The notes under the pieces: model-generated | What the model was told of the DNA's origin: nothing | What the model saw: only the letters and a program-made list of their open reading frames with translations | Databases searched by the model: none | Source of the DNA: an uncultured Wenzhouxiangella sp. | GTDB lineage: Bacteria; Pseudomonadota; Gammaproteobacteria; Xanthomonadales; Wenzhouxiangellaceae | Assembly (NCBI GenBank): GCA_937876395.1 | Contig: CALEIM010000005.1 | Span: 1 to 19,523 of the forward strand | Reading direction: 5' to 3' | DNA length: 19,523 bases | In this document: piece by piece, positions 8,601 to 15,148 of the stretch | How positions within the stretch are numbered: the first letter of the stretch is position 1 | How the letters are laid out: each line of letters starts with the position of its first letter | Made by a program: the position numbers and the translations under genes

Positions 8601-9091
8601 GCGAACATTCGGTTCTCGCCAGCGACAGCGGCGGGCTAAGCGACCAGCATCTGACCCTTCCCGAGTTGAATCTGCCGAATGAAGGCGAGGGCCTGCTGCT
8701 GGCTTTCCGGACCTGGCAGCACATCGAATCATGGCCCCTGGGCGCGGGTTGCTTTGACGGCGCGGTGGTGGAGGTTTCTGTTGACGAAGGCGAGAGCTGG
8801 ACACCGATCGGCGACAAGCAAATTCTTACCCGCCCCCTGGACGGGCCGGTTTCGACGAGCTGGGGCAACCCCCTGGGCGGGTCGCCGGCCTGGTGTGGCG
8901 ATCCCCGGGATGAGTGGGAGCGTTACGCTATCGACCTGGGGCCTTGGGCCGGTCACACGACTCGGTTACGGCTGCGCTACAGCACGGATATCCGCGGTGG
9001 TCACGAAGGCTGGTATGTCGACGACGTCGCCGTCCGGGCCTGCAGTCCGCCCTCCGGCGTGGTTTTCGAGGATCGTTTCGAGCTGCCGTGA
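5621..9091 (+). CDS. Secreted S8 (subtilisin/KP-43-like) serine protease, multidomain
   Basis: This 1156-residue protein has a signal peptide (MRWKWLAALLIAVSPLVAA). ATG 5621 is chosen over 5618 because AGGAG at 5611-5615 is then 5 bases away. Residues about 24-235 look like a propeptide (VRVVKFAGPVGRATREALES). The catalytic domain (about 240-600) keeps the whole machinery: D252 in GVLDTGVHPNHCSF, H312 in QGHGTHVAAS, oxyanion N434 in VAAGNSGSG and S518 in RGTSMASPTAAG. Its pattern (HNNSWGSS, FSSRGPTSDRRTKPD) fits the KP-43 branch. A beta-sandwich follows (about 604-730), then an Ig-like segment (ADICAG), a fibronectin-like domain (about 869-945, FTWQDFADTRSYRFQL), and a jelly-roll-like domain (about 950-1146, VVEVSVDEGESW...GWYVDDV). 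The tail is VVFEDRFELP. It probably acts outside the cell; substrates are unknown. Confidence 0.92.
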   Translation: MRWKWLAALLIAVSPLVAAGNPACVISFDSARLDVCTGTLSLADDDPLRSLAEPAGHHASRVRVVKFAGPVGRATREALESRGAEILGYAPHHAYVVRMPPSLDARMRDLDGVVWVGPFLPVWKLEANLINQLRGMDIVNRAGLEHLRVTLQRGVPVRSGRALVTDVDGLDFVRRERGQDQERLVVSFDPARLDSVLEALVVADEVAAINLHWPRRPLNSQAGWLHQSGEADLTPVFDQGLFGCGQVIGVLDTGVHPNHCSFDDPAYGLPAHDICSAGADCVAITPDFGHRKVGAHYNWSGGSGAPADLQGHGTHVAASAVGNNRANPVDCESFTSPGGTSDLDGTAPGARLIAQEAGPGLDYLNSLGGSIDHAARVAYDNGARIHNNSWGSSCRDTNNQCIPGCQVGYRPASRDADQVVWEHPELALFVAAGNSGSGCGPGADVGSAGNGKNVFSIGSNVRGHDGDDMSFFSSRGPTSDRRTKPDLVAQGGGASAATMIHSAATGTDCGVATDRGTSMASPTAAGLAALVREYLERGFHPLGEPIPGLAIPDPSAALVKAILINGAATIEGEGAGRQAAANRHQGWGRIHLDQALYFAGDARRLWLHEDNDGLETGAAESHSLVVDGDQPLSVTLVWHDHPGMLNADPHIVNRLRLEVEAPDGLVWTQKLPVDGGLADSDPFQDTTEEHHDGRNTVHRIRLEEPLSGPYELRVLGVEVAAGDRQPYALVASGALNELAEPGFVLRANPDHADICAGEGIELELEVQSILDFDDPVTLAPVGDLPPGMSAVFADNPVTPTHPATGVELVLDGTAAVPAGMYVIDIAGESDGPNHSPSSHSATVELQVSSQSPQPGVLSGPPNQAAEQPLQPVFTWQDFADTRSYRFQLATDPDFENILEDRVIDGTSHAVDTRLESVRHHYWRVAGINPCGQGSFSQPFRFSTLQLAGDCPLGSDVEVLAGADFSGGVLPPNWSSSSSTGAGAWTVTDARSYSGEHSVLASDSGGLSDQHLTLPELNLPNEGEGLLLAFRTWQHIESWPLGAGCFDGAVVEVSVDEGESWTPIGDKQILTRPLDGPVSTSWGNPLGGSPAWCGDPRDEWERYAIDLGPWAGHTTRLRLRYSTDIRGGHEGWYVDDVAVRACSPPSGVVFEDRFELP

Positions 9092-9099
9092 ATCCTGTT

Positions 9100-9129
9100 G
9101 CCGGCTCGCGCTGAGAGCGCAGCTCCGGC
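9100..9129 (+). terminator. Imperfect hairpin after the protease gene
   Basis: Nine bases after the protease stop, GCCGG (9100-9104) pairs with CCGGC (9125-9129) and GCGCT (9108-9112) pairs with AGCGC (9116-9120), with a small internal loop. No T-run follows. TTGACA occurs at 9130-9135 directly behind it, but the best -10 at normal spacing (AACCAT, 9153-9158) is poor, so I do not call a promoter for the next gene. Confidence 0.3.
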
Positions 9130-9195
9130 TTGACATGGGGTAGTCGCTGGGCAACCATCCTGAAGCTCACATCAAGATAAAACTGGAGCACTTCG

Positions 9196-9633
9196 ATGCG
9201 TTACCCGGCGATTTTGTTCATCGTCTTTTTTCTGACGCTGCTTCCGGGCTGCAACCCGGCCGGCAACGGCGCCGCCGCGGGTGGTAGCACACTGGCTGGT
9301 CACGGCGTCGAGCTGCCTGACGGGCTGGCGGCGAAGATTCCCTTTCCCGCGGAAGCGAATGTGCGCACCAAAATGGTCAGAGACGACACTCATATCATCA
9401 TGTATTCGCCTGGCCTGAGCTACCCGGATGCGCTTGCCTTCTTTTCGGAAAGCCTGCACAACAGCGACTGGACGATTGATAGCGAATACATTCCCGAGCG
9501 CAAGGAAGGGGAGCGCGAGAGCCGCTGGCAGCTCAGCGGACACGGTGCCGAAGTGTCGGTTTCAGTGTCCGCCTTCGGCGGCGAACAAGGCTTCAACATG
9601 AGCGGCATCGTGAGCGTGAAACCGGGCGGCTGA
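9196..9633 (+). CDS. Small lipoprotein of unknown function
   Basis: This 145-residue protein has a lipoprotein signal peptide ending in LLPGC, with C19 as the predicted lipidated residue. ATG 9196 is supported by GGAG at 9185-9188, 7 bases upstream. After a Gly/Ala-rich linker comes one small domain: IPFPAEANVRTKMVRDD, IIMYSPGLSYPDALAFFSES and LHNSDWTIDSEY, then beta-rich sequence (SRWQLSGHGAEVSVSVSAF). The layout of a proline-led strand, a helix with DALAFF and then a W resembles a common type of small bacterial lipoprotein that pairs a beta sheet with a helix ending in GW/DW, but I cannot name the family. It is probably anchored in the outer or inner membrane facing the periplasm. It lies alone between the protease gene and the yebC promoter region. 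Confidence 0.75.
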   Translation: MRYPAILFIVFFLTLLPGCNPAGNGAAAGGSTLAGHGVELPDGLAAKIPFPAEANVRTKMVRDDTHIIMYSPGLSYPDALAFFSESLHNSDWTIDSEYIPERKEGERESRWQLSGHGAEVSVSVSAFGGEQGFNMSGIVSVKPGG

Positions 9634-9948
9634 TCTGCAGCTATGGCCGGGCGCACCATTGCCATTTTGCTGCATTCCCGCGGCAGACCCGCTGCCCCCT
9701 AACGATCGCTCCTCGGGGTAGCGTCCCCGGCGAACGGCAATACTCGGCAACTCCCGACGTTCACTTTTCGAGGTGGCGAAAGCGTTTTTCGTCGCGGTAC
9801 GGGGTCTTTAGTGCATCGCCGATGTCGCGGGGTGCTGTGCGGAACAGATGATTTCCGGTTTGCGGTAGTACAGAAGCAACCGGCCGACCAGTGCAGGCAG
9901 GTCGGGTAAAATGGTTGGCTGGACATCACTGCAAGGAGCATTCAAGGC
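9634..9948 (+). promoter_or_regulatory. 315-base gap upstream of yebC with hairpins and a -10-like site
   Basis: No coding sequence is supported here. Two short perfect dyads lie near the left: GGCAG/CTGCC (9682-9696) and CGGGG/CCCCG (9714-9729), neither followed by a T-run; they could end the lipoprotein transcript. Near the right, TAAAAT (9907-9912) is a good -10 candidate for the yebC-ruv-tol run, about 37 bases before the yebC start, but no good -35 is seen at the usual spacing. AAGGAG at 9933-9938 is the yebC ribosome binding site. Confidence 0.35.
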
Positions 9949-10686
9949 ATGGCCGGTCACAGCAAATGGGCCAATATTCAGCACCGCAAGAAGGCCCAGG
10001 ACAGTAAGCGGGGCAAGATTTTTACCCGCCTGATCCGCGAAATTTCGGTGGCTGCGCGCGAAGCCGGCGGCGACCCGGACAGCAATCCGCGGCTACGGCT
10101 GGCGATGGACAAGGCCAATGCCGCCAACGTGCCCAAGGACAATATCGAGCGCGCCATCAAGAAAGCCACCGGCGAGCTTGAGGGCGCGTCCTACGAGGAA
10201 CTGCGCTACGAAGGCTACGCGCCCGGTGGGGTGGCGGTCATGGTCGACTGTCTGACCGACAACCGCAACCGCACCGTTTCGGAGGTGCGTCACGCTTTCA
10301 CCAAGCACGGCGGTAATCTGGGCACCGACGGCTCAGTGGCTTTCCAGTTTGAGCGCAAAGGTGTGATTACCTTCCCGCCGGGTCTGGCCGAGGAAGACAT
10401 CATGGAAGCGGCTCTGGAGGCCGGCGCCGAAGACATCGTGTCGGCCGACGATGGTTCCATCGAGGTGCTGTGTGCGCCCGAAGATTTCGAGGCGGTGCGT
10501 AATTCCCTGGCTGAGGCCGGCCTGGAATTTGTCGACGCCGAAGTCATTGAGCGGGCCGAAAATCTGATCGAGCTGGACGTCGAAGCGGGTCGCGATGTGC
10601 TGAAGTTTCTTGACCGGCTCGAAGACCTCGACGACGCTCAGAACGTCTGGTCAAACGCCGATATTCCCGCGGAAGCCTACGATTGA
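9949..10686 (+). CDS. yebC: YebC/PmpR-TACO1 family protein
   Basis: This 245-residue protein matches the family in length and opens with the hallmark MAGHSKWANIQHRKKAQDSK followed by GKIFTRLIREISVAAREAGG. The NPRLRLAMDKANAANVPKDN and YEGYAPGGVAVMVDCLTDN stretches are also typical. YebC proteins bind DNA or the ribosome; members were described as transcriptional regulators (PmpR) and, more recently, as factors that help translation of difficult motifs, as for mitochondrial TACO1. Which applies here cannot be read from the sequence. The start has AAGGAG at 9933-9938. The last base of its TGA is the first base of the ruvC ATG, so it leads the ruvCAB genes, as in many gammaproteobacteria. Confidence 0.96.
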   Translation: MAGHSKWANIQHRKKAQDSKRGKIFTRLIREISVAAREAGGDPDSNPRLRLAMDKANAANVPKDNIERAIKKATGELEGASYEELRYEGYAPGGVAVMVDCLTDNRNRTVSEVRHAFTKHGGNLGTDGSVAFQFERKGVITFPPGLAEEDIMEAALEAGAEDIVSADDGSIEVLCAPEDFEAVRNSLAEAGLEFVDAEVIERAENLIELDVEAGRDVLKFLDRLEDLDDAQNVWSNADIPAEAYD

Positions 10687-11174
10687 TGCGCATACTCGGC
10701 CTCGATCCCGGCTCGCGCCGCACCGGCGTCGGAATCATCGAGGACGGGCAGTTCGTGCACGCTGAAACCCTGCGCCTGGGCGACGGGCCCATGCCCGAGC
10801 GCCTGCGCCTGATTTTTGTCGGCCTCAAGCGCCTGATTGCCGAATATCGGCCGACCGTGGCGGCGGTGGAGACGGTGTTCATGAGCCGCAATCCGCAGGC
10901 TGCAATCAAGCTCGGCCAGGCGCGTGGCGCGGCGATCTGTGCGGCCGTCGAGGCCGGTCTGGAAATCCATGAATATGCGCCGCGCGCCATCAAGCAGGCC
11001 GTTGTCGGCCGCGGTGGCGCGGCCAAGGAGCAGGTTCAGCACATGATTGGCATGCTCATGCAGATCAACTGCAAGCTGGATGAGGACGCCCACGACGCGC
11101 TCGCTGTGGCGCTGTGCCATCATCACATCGCCCAGACGGCCAGCCGCCTGCCCAGCGGGGTGGTTTTGCGATGA
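10686..11174 (+). CDS. ruvC: Crossover junction endodeoxyribonuclease RuvC
   Basis: RuvC resolves Holliday junctions by paired nicks after RuvAB branch migration. The 162-residue protein keeps the RNase H-like fold signature and the acidic active site: D7 in ILGLDPGSRRTG, E62 in VAAVETVFMSRNP, and D134/D137 in DEDAHDALAVALCHH. The spacing fits the E. coli enzyme (D7, E66, D138, D141). KQAVVGRGGAAKEQV is the usual junction-binding segment. ATG 10686 is chosen because it gives the canonical MRILGLDPGS start and overlaps the yebC stop by one base; the frame also has a TTG one codon earlier. The end overlaps ruvA by 4 bases (ATGA), which suggests translational coupling. Confidence 0.97.
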   Translation: MRILGLDPGSRRTGVGIIEDGQFVHAETLRLGDGPMPERLRLIFVGLKRLIAEYRPTVAAVETVFMSRNPQAAIKLGQARGAAICAAVEAGLEIHEYAPRAIKQAVVGRGGAAKEQVQHMIGMLMQINCKLDEDAHDALAVALCHHHIAQTASRLPSGVVLR

Positions 11175-11752
11175 TCGTGCAGCTTCAGGGCCGGCTGGTG
11201 TCGCGCCATCCGCCGAATCTGGTGGTTGACGTGGCCGGCGTTGGCTACGAGGTTGAAGCTCCGTTGAGTGTCTTTGATCGCCTGCCCGCCGACGGTGAGC
11301 CGCTGACGATTCTGACCCATCTGGTTATCCGGGACGATGCCCACACGCTCTACGGCTTCGGCTCGGGGGCGGACCGTAGTCTGTTTCGCGAACTGCTCAA
11401 GGTCTCCGGGATCGGCCCGCGACTGGCGCTGGGCATTTTGTCGGGCGTATCGGGCGATGATTTTGCGCTGATGATCGAATCCGCTGACAGCCAGGCGCTG
11501 ACCCGTCTGCCGGGCATCGGCAAAAAAACCGCCGAGCGCCTGATTCTGGAAATGCGCGGCAAAGTGTCCGATCTGGCCGAAGCCGGCGGCGCGGCTGGCG
11601 TCAAACTCAGCGCCGAGGCGGAAGCGCGCCAGGCGCTCAGCGCCCTGGGCTACTCGTCGAGTGAAGCGCTGAAGATGATCAGGGCGGTTGCCAAACCTGA
11701 GCTTTCGGCCGAAGCCCTGATTCGCGCTGCACTCAAGAAGCTGCAGGGCTGA
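11171..11752 (+). CDS. ruvA: Holliday junction branch migration protein RuvA
   Basis: RuvA binds the four-way junction as a tetramer and loads RuvB. The 193-residue protein has the OB-fold N-terminal domain (MIVQLQGRLVSRHPPNLVVD), acidic residues D55-D56 in the usual pin region, two helix-hairpin-helix motifs (LLKVSGIGPRLALGI near 75-90 and LTRLPGIGKKTAERL near 110-124), and the C-terminal RuvB-binding domain (about 147-193, ARQALSALGYSSSEAL). ATG 11171 is used rather than the upstream ATG at 11114, because it begins at the family's conserved MI start and overlaps the ruvC stop as ATGA. It is followed after 5 bases by ruvB. Confidence 0.97.
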   Translation: MIVQLQGRLVSRHPPNLVVDVAGVGYEVEAPLSVFDRLPADGEPLTILTHLVIRDDAHTLYGFGSGADRSLFRELLKVSGIGPRLALGILSGVSGDDFALMIESADSQALTRLPGIGKKTAERLILEMRGKVSDLAEAGGAAGVKLSAEAEARQALSALGYSSSEALKMIRAVAKPELSAEALIRAALKKLQG

Positions 11753-11757
11753 GAACG

Positions 11758-12801
11758 ATGGATTCGGATCGCCTGATCACTGCCACCGCCGAAAACGACG
11801 AGGTTCAGATCGAGGCCAGTCTGCGTCCGCGGAGGCTGGCCGAATACATTGGCCAGGCGAGCATGAAGGAGCGTCTGGAAATCTATCTGGAATCAGCCCG
11901 ACGCCGGCATGAAGCGCTCGATCATGTCCTGATCTTCGGCCCGCCGGGTTTGGGCAAGACGACGCTGGCCCACGTGCTTGCTCATGAAATGGGCGTCAAA
12001 GTCCGTCAGACTTCGGGGCCGGTACTGGAGCGCGCCGGTGACCTGGCCGCGCTGTTGACCAATCTTGAGCCGGGTGATGTGCTGTTTGTCGATGAAATTC
12101 ATCGCCTGAGCCCGGTGGTTGAAGAAGTGCTCTATCCGGCGATGGAAGACTACCGGATCGACATCATCATTGGCGAAGGGCCGGCGGCCCGTTCGATCCA
12201 GCTCGATCTGCCACGCTTTACCCTGGTGGGTGCGACCACCCGGGCCGGACTGCTTACCTCGCCGCTCAGAGACCGCTTCGGTATCGTCGAGCGGCTGGAG
12301 TTCTATACCCCGACCGAGCTTGCCGAAATTGTCGTGCGTTCGGCAGGCATCCTTGAAATCGAGACCGAGCGTGCCGGTGCGCTGGAAATTGCCCGGCGCT
12401 CACGCGGCACACCGCGCATCGCCAATCGCTTGCTGCGGCGAGTTCGAGACTTCGCCCAAGTGCGCGCCGACGGGCGCATCAGCGAGCAGGTGGCCGCCGA
12501 GGCTCTGGTCATGATGCAGGTCGATGCACGCGGTTTCGACGCCATGGACCGGCGTCTGCTTCAGAAGCTGGTCAAGGACTTCGGCGGCGGGCCGGTCGGC
12601 GTTGAAAGCCTGGCCGCGGCCCTATCTGAAGAGCGCGGTACCATTGAGGACGTGATCGAGCCTTTTCTCATTCAGGAAGGTTTTCTGATGCGCACCGCGC
12701 GCGGTCGCATGGCCACGGCCGCCGCCTGGAAACACCTTGGCCTGGTTCCTCCGGAAGCCCTGGCGCCGGATCTGTTCAGTCAACGGGACGAAGATTCATG
12801 A
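11758..12801 (+). CDS. ruvB: Holliday junction DNA helicase RuvB
   Basis: RuvB is the hexameric AAA+ motor that drives branch migration with RuvA. The 347-residue protein has the expected length. Visible motifs are Walker A GPPGLGKT (61-68), Walker B DEIH (112-115), the sensor 1 region LVGATTRAGLL (about 156-166), the arginine-finger segment PLRDRFGI (R171), and sensor 2 with the winged-helix C-terminus (RGTPRIANRLLRRVRDFAQ, LVKDFGGGPVGVESLAAAL, FLIQEGFLMRTARGR). Its stop overlaps the following lipoprotein gene by 4 bases (ATGA at 12798-12801). Confidence 0.98.
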   Translation: MDSDRLITATAENDEVQIEASLRPRRLAEYIGQASMKERLEIYLESARRRHEALDHVLIFGPPGLGKTTLAHVLAHEMGVKVRQTSGPVLERAGDLAALLTNLEPGDVLFVDEIHRLSPVVEEVLYPAMEDYRIDIIIGEGPAARSIQLDLPRFTLVGATTRAGLLTSPLRDRFGIVERLEFYTPTELAEIVVRSAGILEIETERAGALEIARRSRGTPRIANRLLRRVRDFAQVRADGRISEQVAAEALVMMQVDARGFDAMDRRLLQKLVKDFGGGPVGVESLAAALSEERGTIEDVIEPFLIQEGFLMRTARGRMATAAAWKHLGLVPPEALAPDLFSQRDEDS

Positions 12802-13442
12802 TGATCAAGCGCCTGACTCTCGCCGTTTTGGTCGGTATATTGCTTGCCGGCTGCTCGGCCATGCCGCTGCGCACCATGTGGCAGATGGCGCGCCTGGGGC
12901 CGGAAGGCTTGCTGGAAGTCAAACCGGAAGAGATTCGCGCCGCCGTGCTCGGCGAGACGCCGTTCATGTCGCTGGACGGCATGGATCGCGTCGCACTCGG
13001 CATCGAGCTGGAGCGTGAGGACGGCGCCGAATACGAGTTTCGGTTTGATCTGACCGAACACACCGCGGCCGAGTCCTTTCGTCTGCCGCCAGCGGCAGAC
13101 GAAATGAGCTGGCGCGCCTATGCCATGGATGAGGCCGGGCATGCCGAGTTTATTGCCATGCAGCAGCGCTTTGCGACCTGGATGGGCGAAGAAGGCATCA
13201 AGCCGCTGCGTGCGACCATTTCCGTACGCTTCGGTACCGGCGGTGACGGGCTGGCAGCGCTTTCCGAGGAGGCGGAGGCAGCCGCCGATCCCGAGCTTGA
13301 GCAGGCCATGCGCCGCTGGGACGAGGACGGCTTGCCGCTGCGAATTGATCTGCAGCTCGACGCCCAACAGGGCTATTTCACGCTGATTCGCAAGACCCGT
13401 GTGCCGTTCCAGTTCACCGAGCAGCGCCCCCCGGAACCGTGA
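12798..13442 (+). CDS. Uncharacterised lipoprotein between ruvB and ybgC
   Basis: This 214-residue protein has a lipoprotein signal peptide (MMIKRLTLAVLVGILLAGC) with C19 as the predicted lipidated residue. A second ATG follows immediately at 12801. The mature part is mixed alpha/beta and acidic: FMSLDGMDRVALGIELERED, EYEFRFDLTEH, MQQRFATWMGEEGIKPLRAT and LPLRIDLQLDAQQGYFTLIR. I recognise no named domain. The gene is locked into the operon: its start overlaps ruvB by 4 bases and its stop overlaps the GTG start of ybgC by 3 bases. That suggests co-expression with the Tol-Pal genes and possibly an envelope role, which is inference. Many gammaproteobacteria have ruvB next to ybgC or tolQ without this gene. 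Confidence 0.82.
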   Translation: MMIKRLTLAVLVGILLAGCSAMPLRTMWQMARLGPEGLLEVKPEEIRAAVLGETPFMSLDGMDRVALGIELEREDGAEYEFRFDLTEHTAAESFRLPPAADEMSWRAYAMDEAGHAEFIAMQQRFATWMGEEGIKPLRATISVRFGTGGDGLAALSEEAEAAADPELEQAMRRWDEDGLPLRIDLQLDAQQGYFTLIRKTRVPFQFTEQRPPEP

Positions 13443-13879
13443 TCCAGCGCGCCTTTCGTTACCGGGTCTACTGGGAAGATACCGATGCCGGTGGTGTGGT
13501 CTATCACGCCCGCTACCTGGCCTTTTTTGAACGCGCCCGCTCGGATTGGCTGCTGGCGATGGGCTTTGGGCAGCGCGAGCTGCAGGCGGAGCAAAATCGC
13601 CTGTTTGCCGTGCGCCGGATCGACACCCGCTTCATCCATCCGGCGCGGCTTGAGGATGAACTTGAAGTCACCGCCGACGTCGAATACCTGCGAGCTGCTT
13701 CGCTGAGCCTGAACCAGCACATGAATCGGGCCGGCGACGGAAAGCTGTTGGCCAGCGCGCGCGTCGACGTTGTCTGCCTGAGCGCTGATCGCTTCGCCCC
13801 GGCGCGCATTCCCGAGCCCGTGCGCGCCGTCGTTGAACAACACCACCAAAAACAACAGAACCAACAGGAATTGCAATGA
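13439..13879 (+). CDS. ybgC: Tol-Pal associated acyl-CoA thioesterase YbgC
   Basis: YbgC is a cytoplasmic hotdog-fold thioesterase that hydrolyses acyl-CoA and is associated with phospholipid enzymes; its gene typically precedes tolQ. The 146-residue protein has the 4-hydroxybenzoyl-CoA thioesterase-type active-site segment VYWEDTDAGGVVYHARYLAF (D16 catalytic, H23 nearby) followed by FERARSDWL. The start is a GTG at 13439 that overlaps the lipoprotein gene stop; no ATG fits the conserved N-terminus. The C-terminus ends in a Gln/His/Asn-rich tail (EQHHQKQQNQQELQ) encoded by A/C-rich DNA that also carries the tolQ ribosome binding site. The stop overlaps tolQ by 4 bases. Confidence 0.95.
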   Translation: MIQRAFRYRVYWEDTDAGGVVYHARYLAFFERARSDWLLAMGFGQRELQAEQNRLFAVRRIDTRFIHPARLEDELEVTADVEYLRAASLSLNQHMNRAGDGKLLASARVDVVCLSADRFAPARIPEPVRAVVEQHHQKQQNQQELQ

Positions 13880-14565
13880 ACGGCGAGCTACAAGTCTGGG
13901 AACTGATACGCGAGGCCAGTTTGCTGGTCCAGCTGGTGATGGCGCTGCTGGCGGCAGCCTCGATTACCTCATGGATGGTCATTTTCCAGAAGCGCCAGAT
14001 GCTTGCGCGGGCCGCCTCCACGGCGCGCAAATTCGAGGAAAAGTTCTGGTCCGGGGCCGATCTCAACAAGCTCTACGATGCCGTGGCCGGAAAACAGGGC
14101 GCGCGCGGGGGACTGGAAGCCATTTTTGAATCGGGTTTCCGTGAATTCATGCGCCTGCGCGAGGAGCGACGGCTCGATCCCGACACCCTGACCAACGGCG
14201 CGCAACGGGCGATGCGCGTAACCCTGACCCGCGAGATGGATCGCCTCGATCACCGCCTGAGCTTTCTGGCCACGGTCGGCTCGGTCAGCCCCTATGTCGG
14301 TCTGTTTGGCACGGTCTGGGGCATCATGAACTCGTTTCGCGGTCTTGCCGGTGCGCATCAGGCCACCATTGCCATGGTCGCACCGGGTATTTCCGAAGCC
14401 CTGATTGCGACCGCCATGGGGTTGTTCGCCGCCATTCCGGCGGTGATCGCCTACAACCGTTTTTCCAATCAGGTCGAGCGTCTGGAAGTACGCTACGACA
14501 ATTTCAAGGAAGAGTTCGCCTCGATCCTGCACCGCCAGGCACGCAAGCTCAAGGAGACCGGCTGA
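13876..14565 (+). CDS. tolQ: Tol-Pal system proton channel subunit TolQ
   Basis: TolQ is the inner-membrane MotA/ExbB-family subunit that, with TolR, converts proton motive force into TolA movement. At 229 residues it matches the E. coli length. Three membrane segments are visible: about 17-37 (LVQLVMALLAAASITSWMVI), about 130-157 (LATVGSVSPYVGLFGTVWGI, the family signature), and about 168-195 (SEALIATAMGLFAAIPAVIA). A basic amphipathic cytoplasmic stretch lies between the first two. AGGA at 13866-13869 is 6 bases before the ATG, which overlaps the ybgC stop (ATGA). tolR follows after a single base. Confidence 0.97.
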   Translation: MNGELQVWELIREASLLVQLVMALLAAASITSWMVIFQKRQMLARAASTARKFEEKFWSGADLNKLYDAVAGKQGARGGLEAIFESGFREFMRLREERRLDPDTLTNGAQRAMRVTLTREMDRLDHRLSFLATVGSVSPYVGLFGTVWGIMNSFRGLAGAHQATIAMVAPGISEALIATAMGLFAAIPAVIAYNRFSNQVERLEVRYDNFKEEFASILHRQARKLKETG

Positions 14566-14566
14566 G

Positions 14567-15004
14567 ATGTCGGAGCAGTACGTTCTGCGACGACGGCGAA
14601 ACAAACGCATGGCCGAAATCAACGTCGTGCCGTATATCGACGTCATGCTGGTGCTGCTGATCATTTTCATGGTCACCGCGCCGCTGATGAATCTGGGCGT
14701 GGAAGTCGAACTGCCGACCGGTTCGGCCGAGCCGATCAGCGATCAGGGCGATCCGTTGATGGTTACGGTAACCGAGTCGGGCGATTTGTATCTGGACACC
14801 GGCGATGCCCCGGAGCTGATCGACGGTGAAACGCTGGTCGAGATGATCAGCGCAATCGTCGCCCGCAATCCCGAGCTGCAGGTTACCGTCAGTGGTGATC
14901 GCAACGTGGCCTATCAGCATATTTACCGGGCCATGGTGCTGCTGCAGCGCGCCGGCGTGGCCTCGGTGGGCATGATTGGCGACCCGGATGATTCGGCCGA
15001 ATGA
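14567..15004 (+). CDS. tolR: Tol-Pal system proton channel subunit TolR
   Basis: TolR is the ExbD-family partner of TolQ, with one membrane helix and a periplasmic domain. The 145-residue protein has a basic cytoplasmic start (RRRRNKR), then AEINVVPYIDVMLVLLIIFM, where D25 corresponds to the conserved proton-path aspartate (D23 in E. coli). The periplasmic part includes LGVEVELPTGSAEP and ends with NPELQVTVSGDRNVAYQHIY and GVASVGMIGDPD, typical of the family. AAGGAG at 14551-14556 serves the ATG. A 144-base gap, unusual in this otherwise packed run, separates it from tolA. Confidence 0.96.
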   Translation: MSEQYVLRRRRNKRMAEINVVPYIDVMLVLLIIFMVTAPLMNLGVEVELPTGSAEPISDQGDPLMVTVTESGDLYLDTGDAPELIDGETLVEMISAIVARNPELQVTVSGDRNVAYQHIYRAMVLLQRAGVASVGMIGDPDDSAE

Positions 15005-15086
15005 GCCGGACACGATGAGTGCAGATCAGGCACTGCGACCCACGCAGCAGCACACCGGCTGGCGATGATTTGTCTGCACCGGCGCC

Positions 15087-15137
15087 GCGCTGGCCTGCAG
15101 GTGGGCCAGCGCCGTGATTGACCTTTGGTACCCCAAA
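15087..15137 (+). other. Two consecutive hairpins in the tolR-tolA gap
   Basis: GCGCTGGCC (15087-15095) and GGCCAGCGC (15104-15112) form a perfect 9-bp stem with an 8-base loop. Twelve bases later TTTGG (15124-15128) and CCAAA (15133-15137) form a second perfect stem around TACC, ending 11 bases before the likely tolA ATG. A 17-codon open frame (15015-15068) precedes them but has no other support. No T-run follows the strong stem. The layout could affect tolA translation or mRNA processing; nothing here proves a regulator. Confidence 0.4.
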
Positions 15138-15148
15138 TTCCTGTGCAA

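Noticed and set aside
448..9091. CRISPR array or mobile element as the source of repetition
   Set aside because: The repetition is at protein level in ASH domains with diverged DNA. No short identical repeats with spacers, transposase or terminal inverted repeats were seen.
9130..9158. TTGACA followed by AACCAT as a promoter for the small lipoprotein gene
   Set aside because: The -35 is perfect but the -10 matches only 3 of 6 at normal spacing, so the evidence is too weak.
9699..9941. 80-codon minus-strand frame in the gap before yebC
   Set aside because: It has no ribosome binding site, mixed composition and no domain; the gap looks noncoding.
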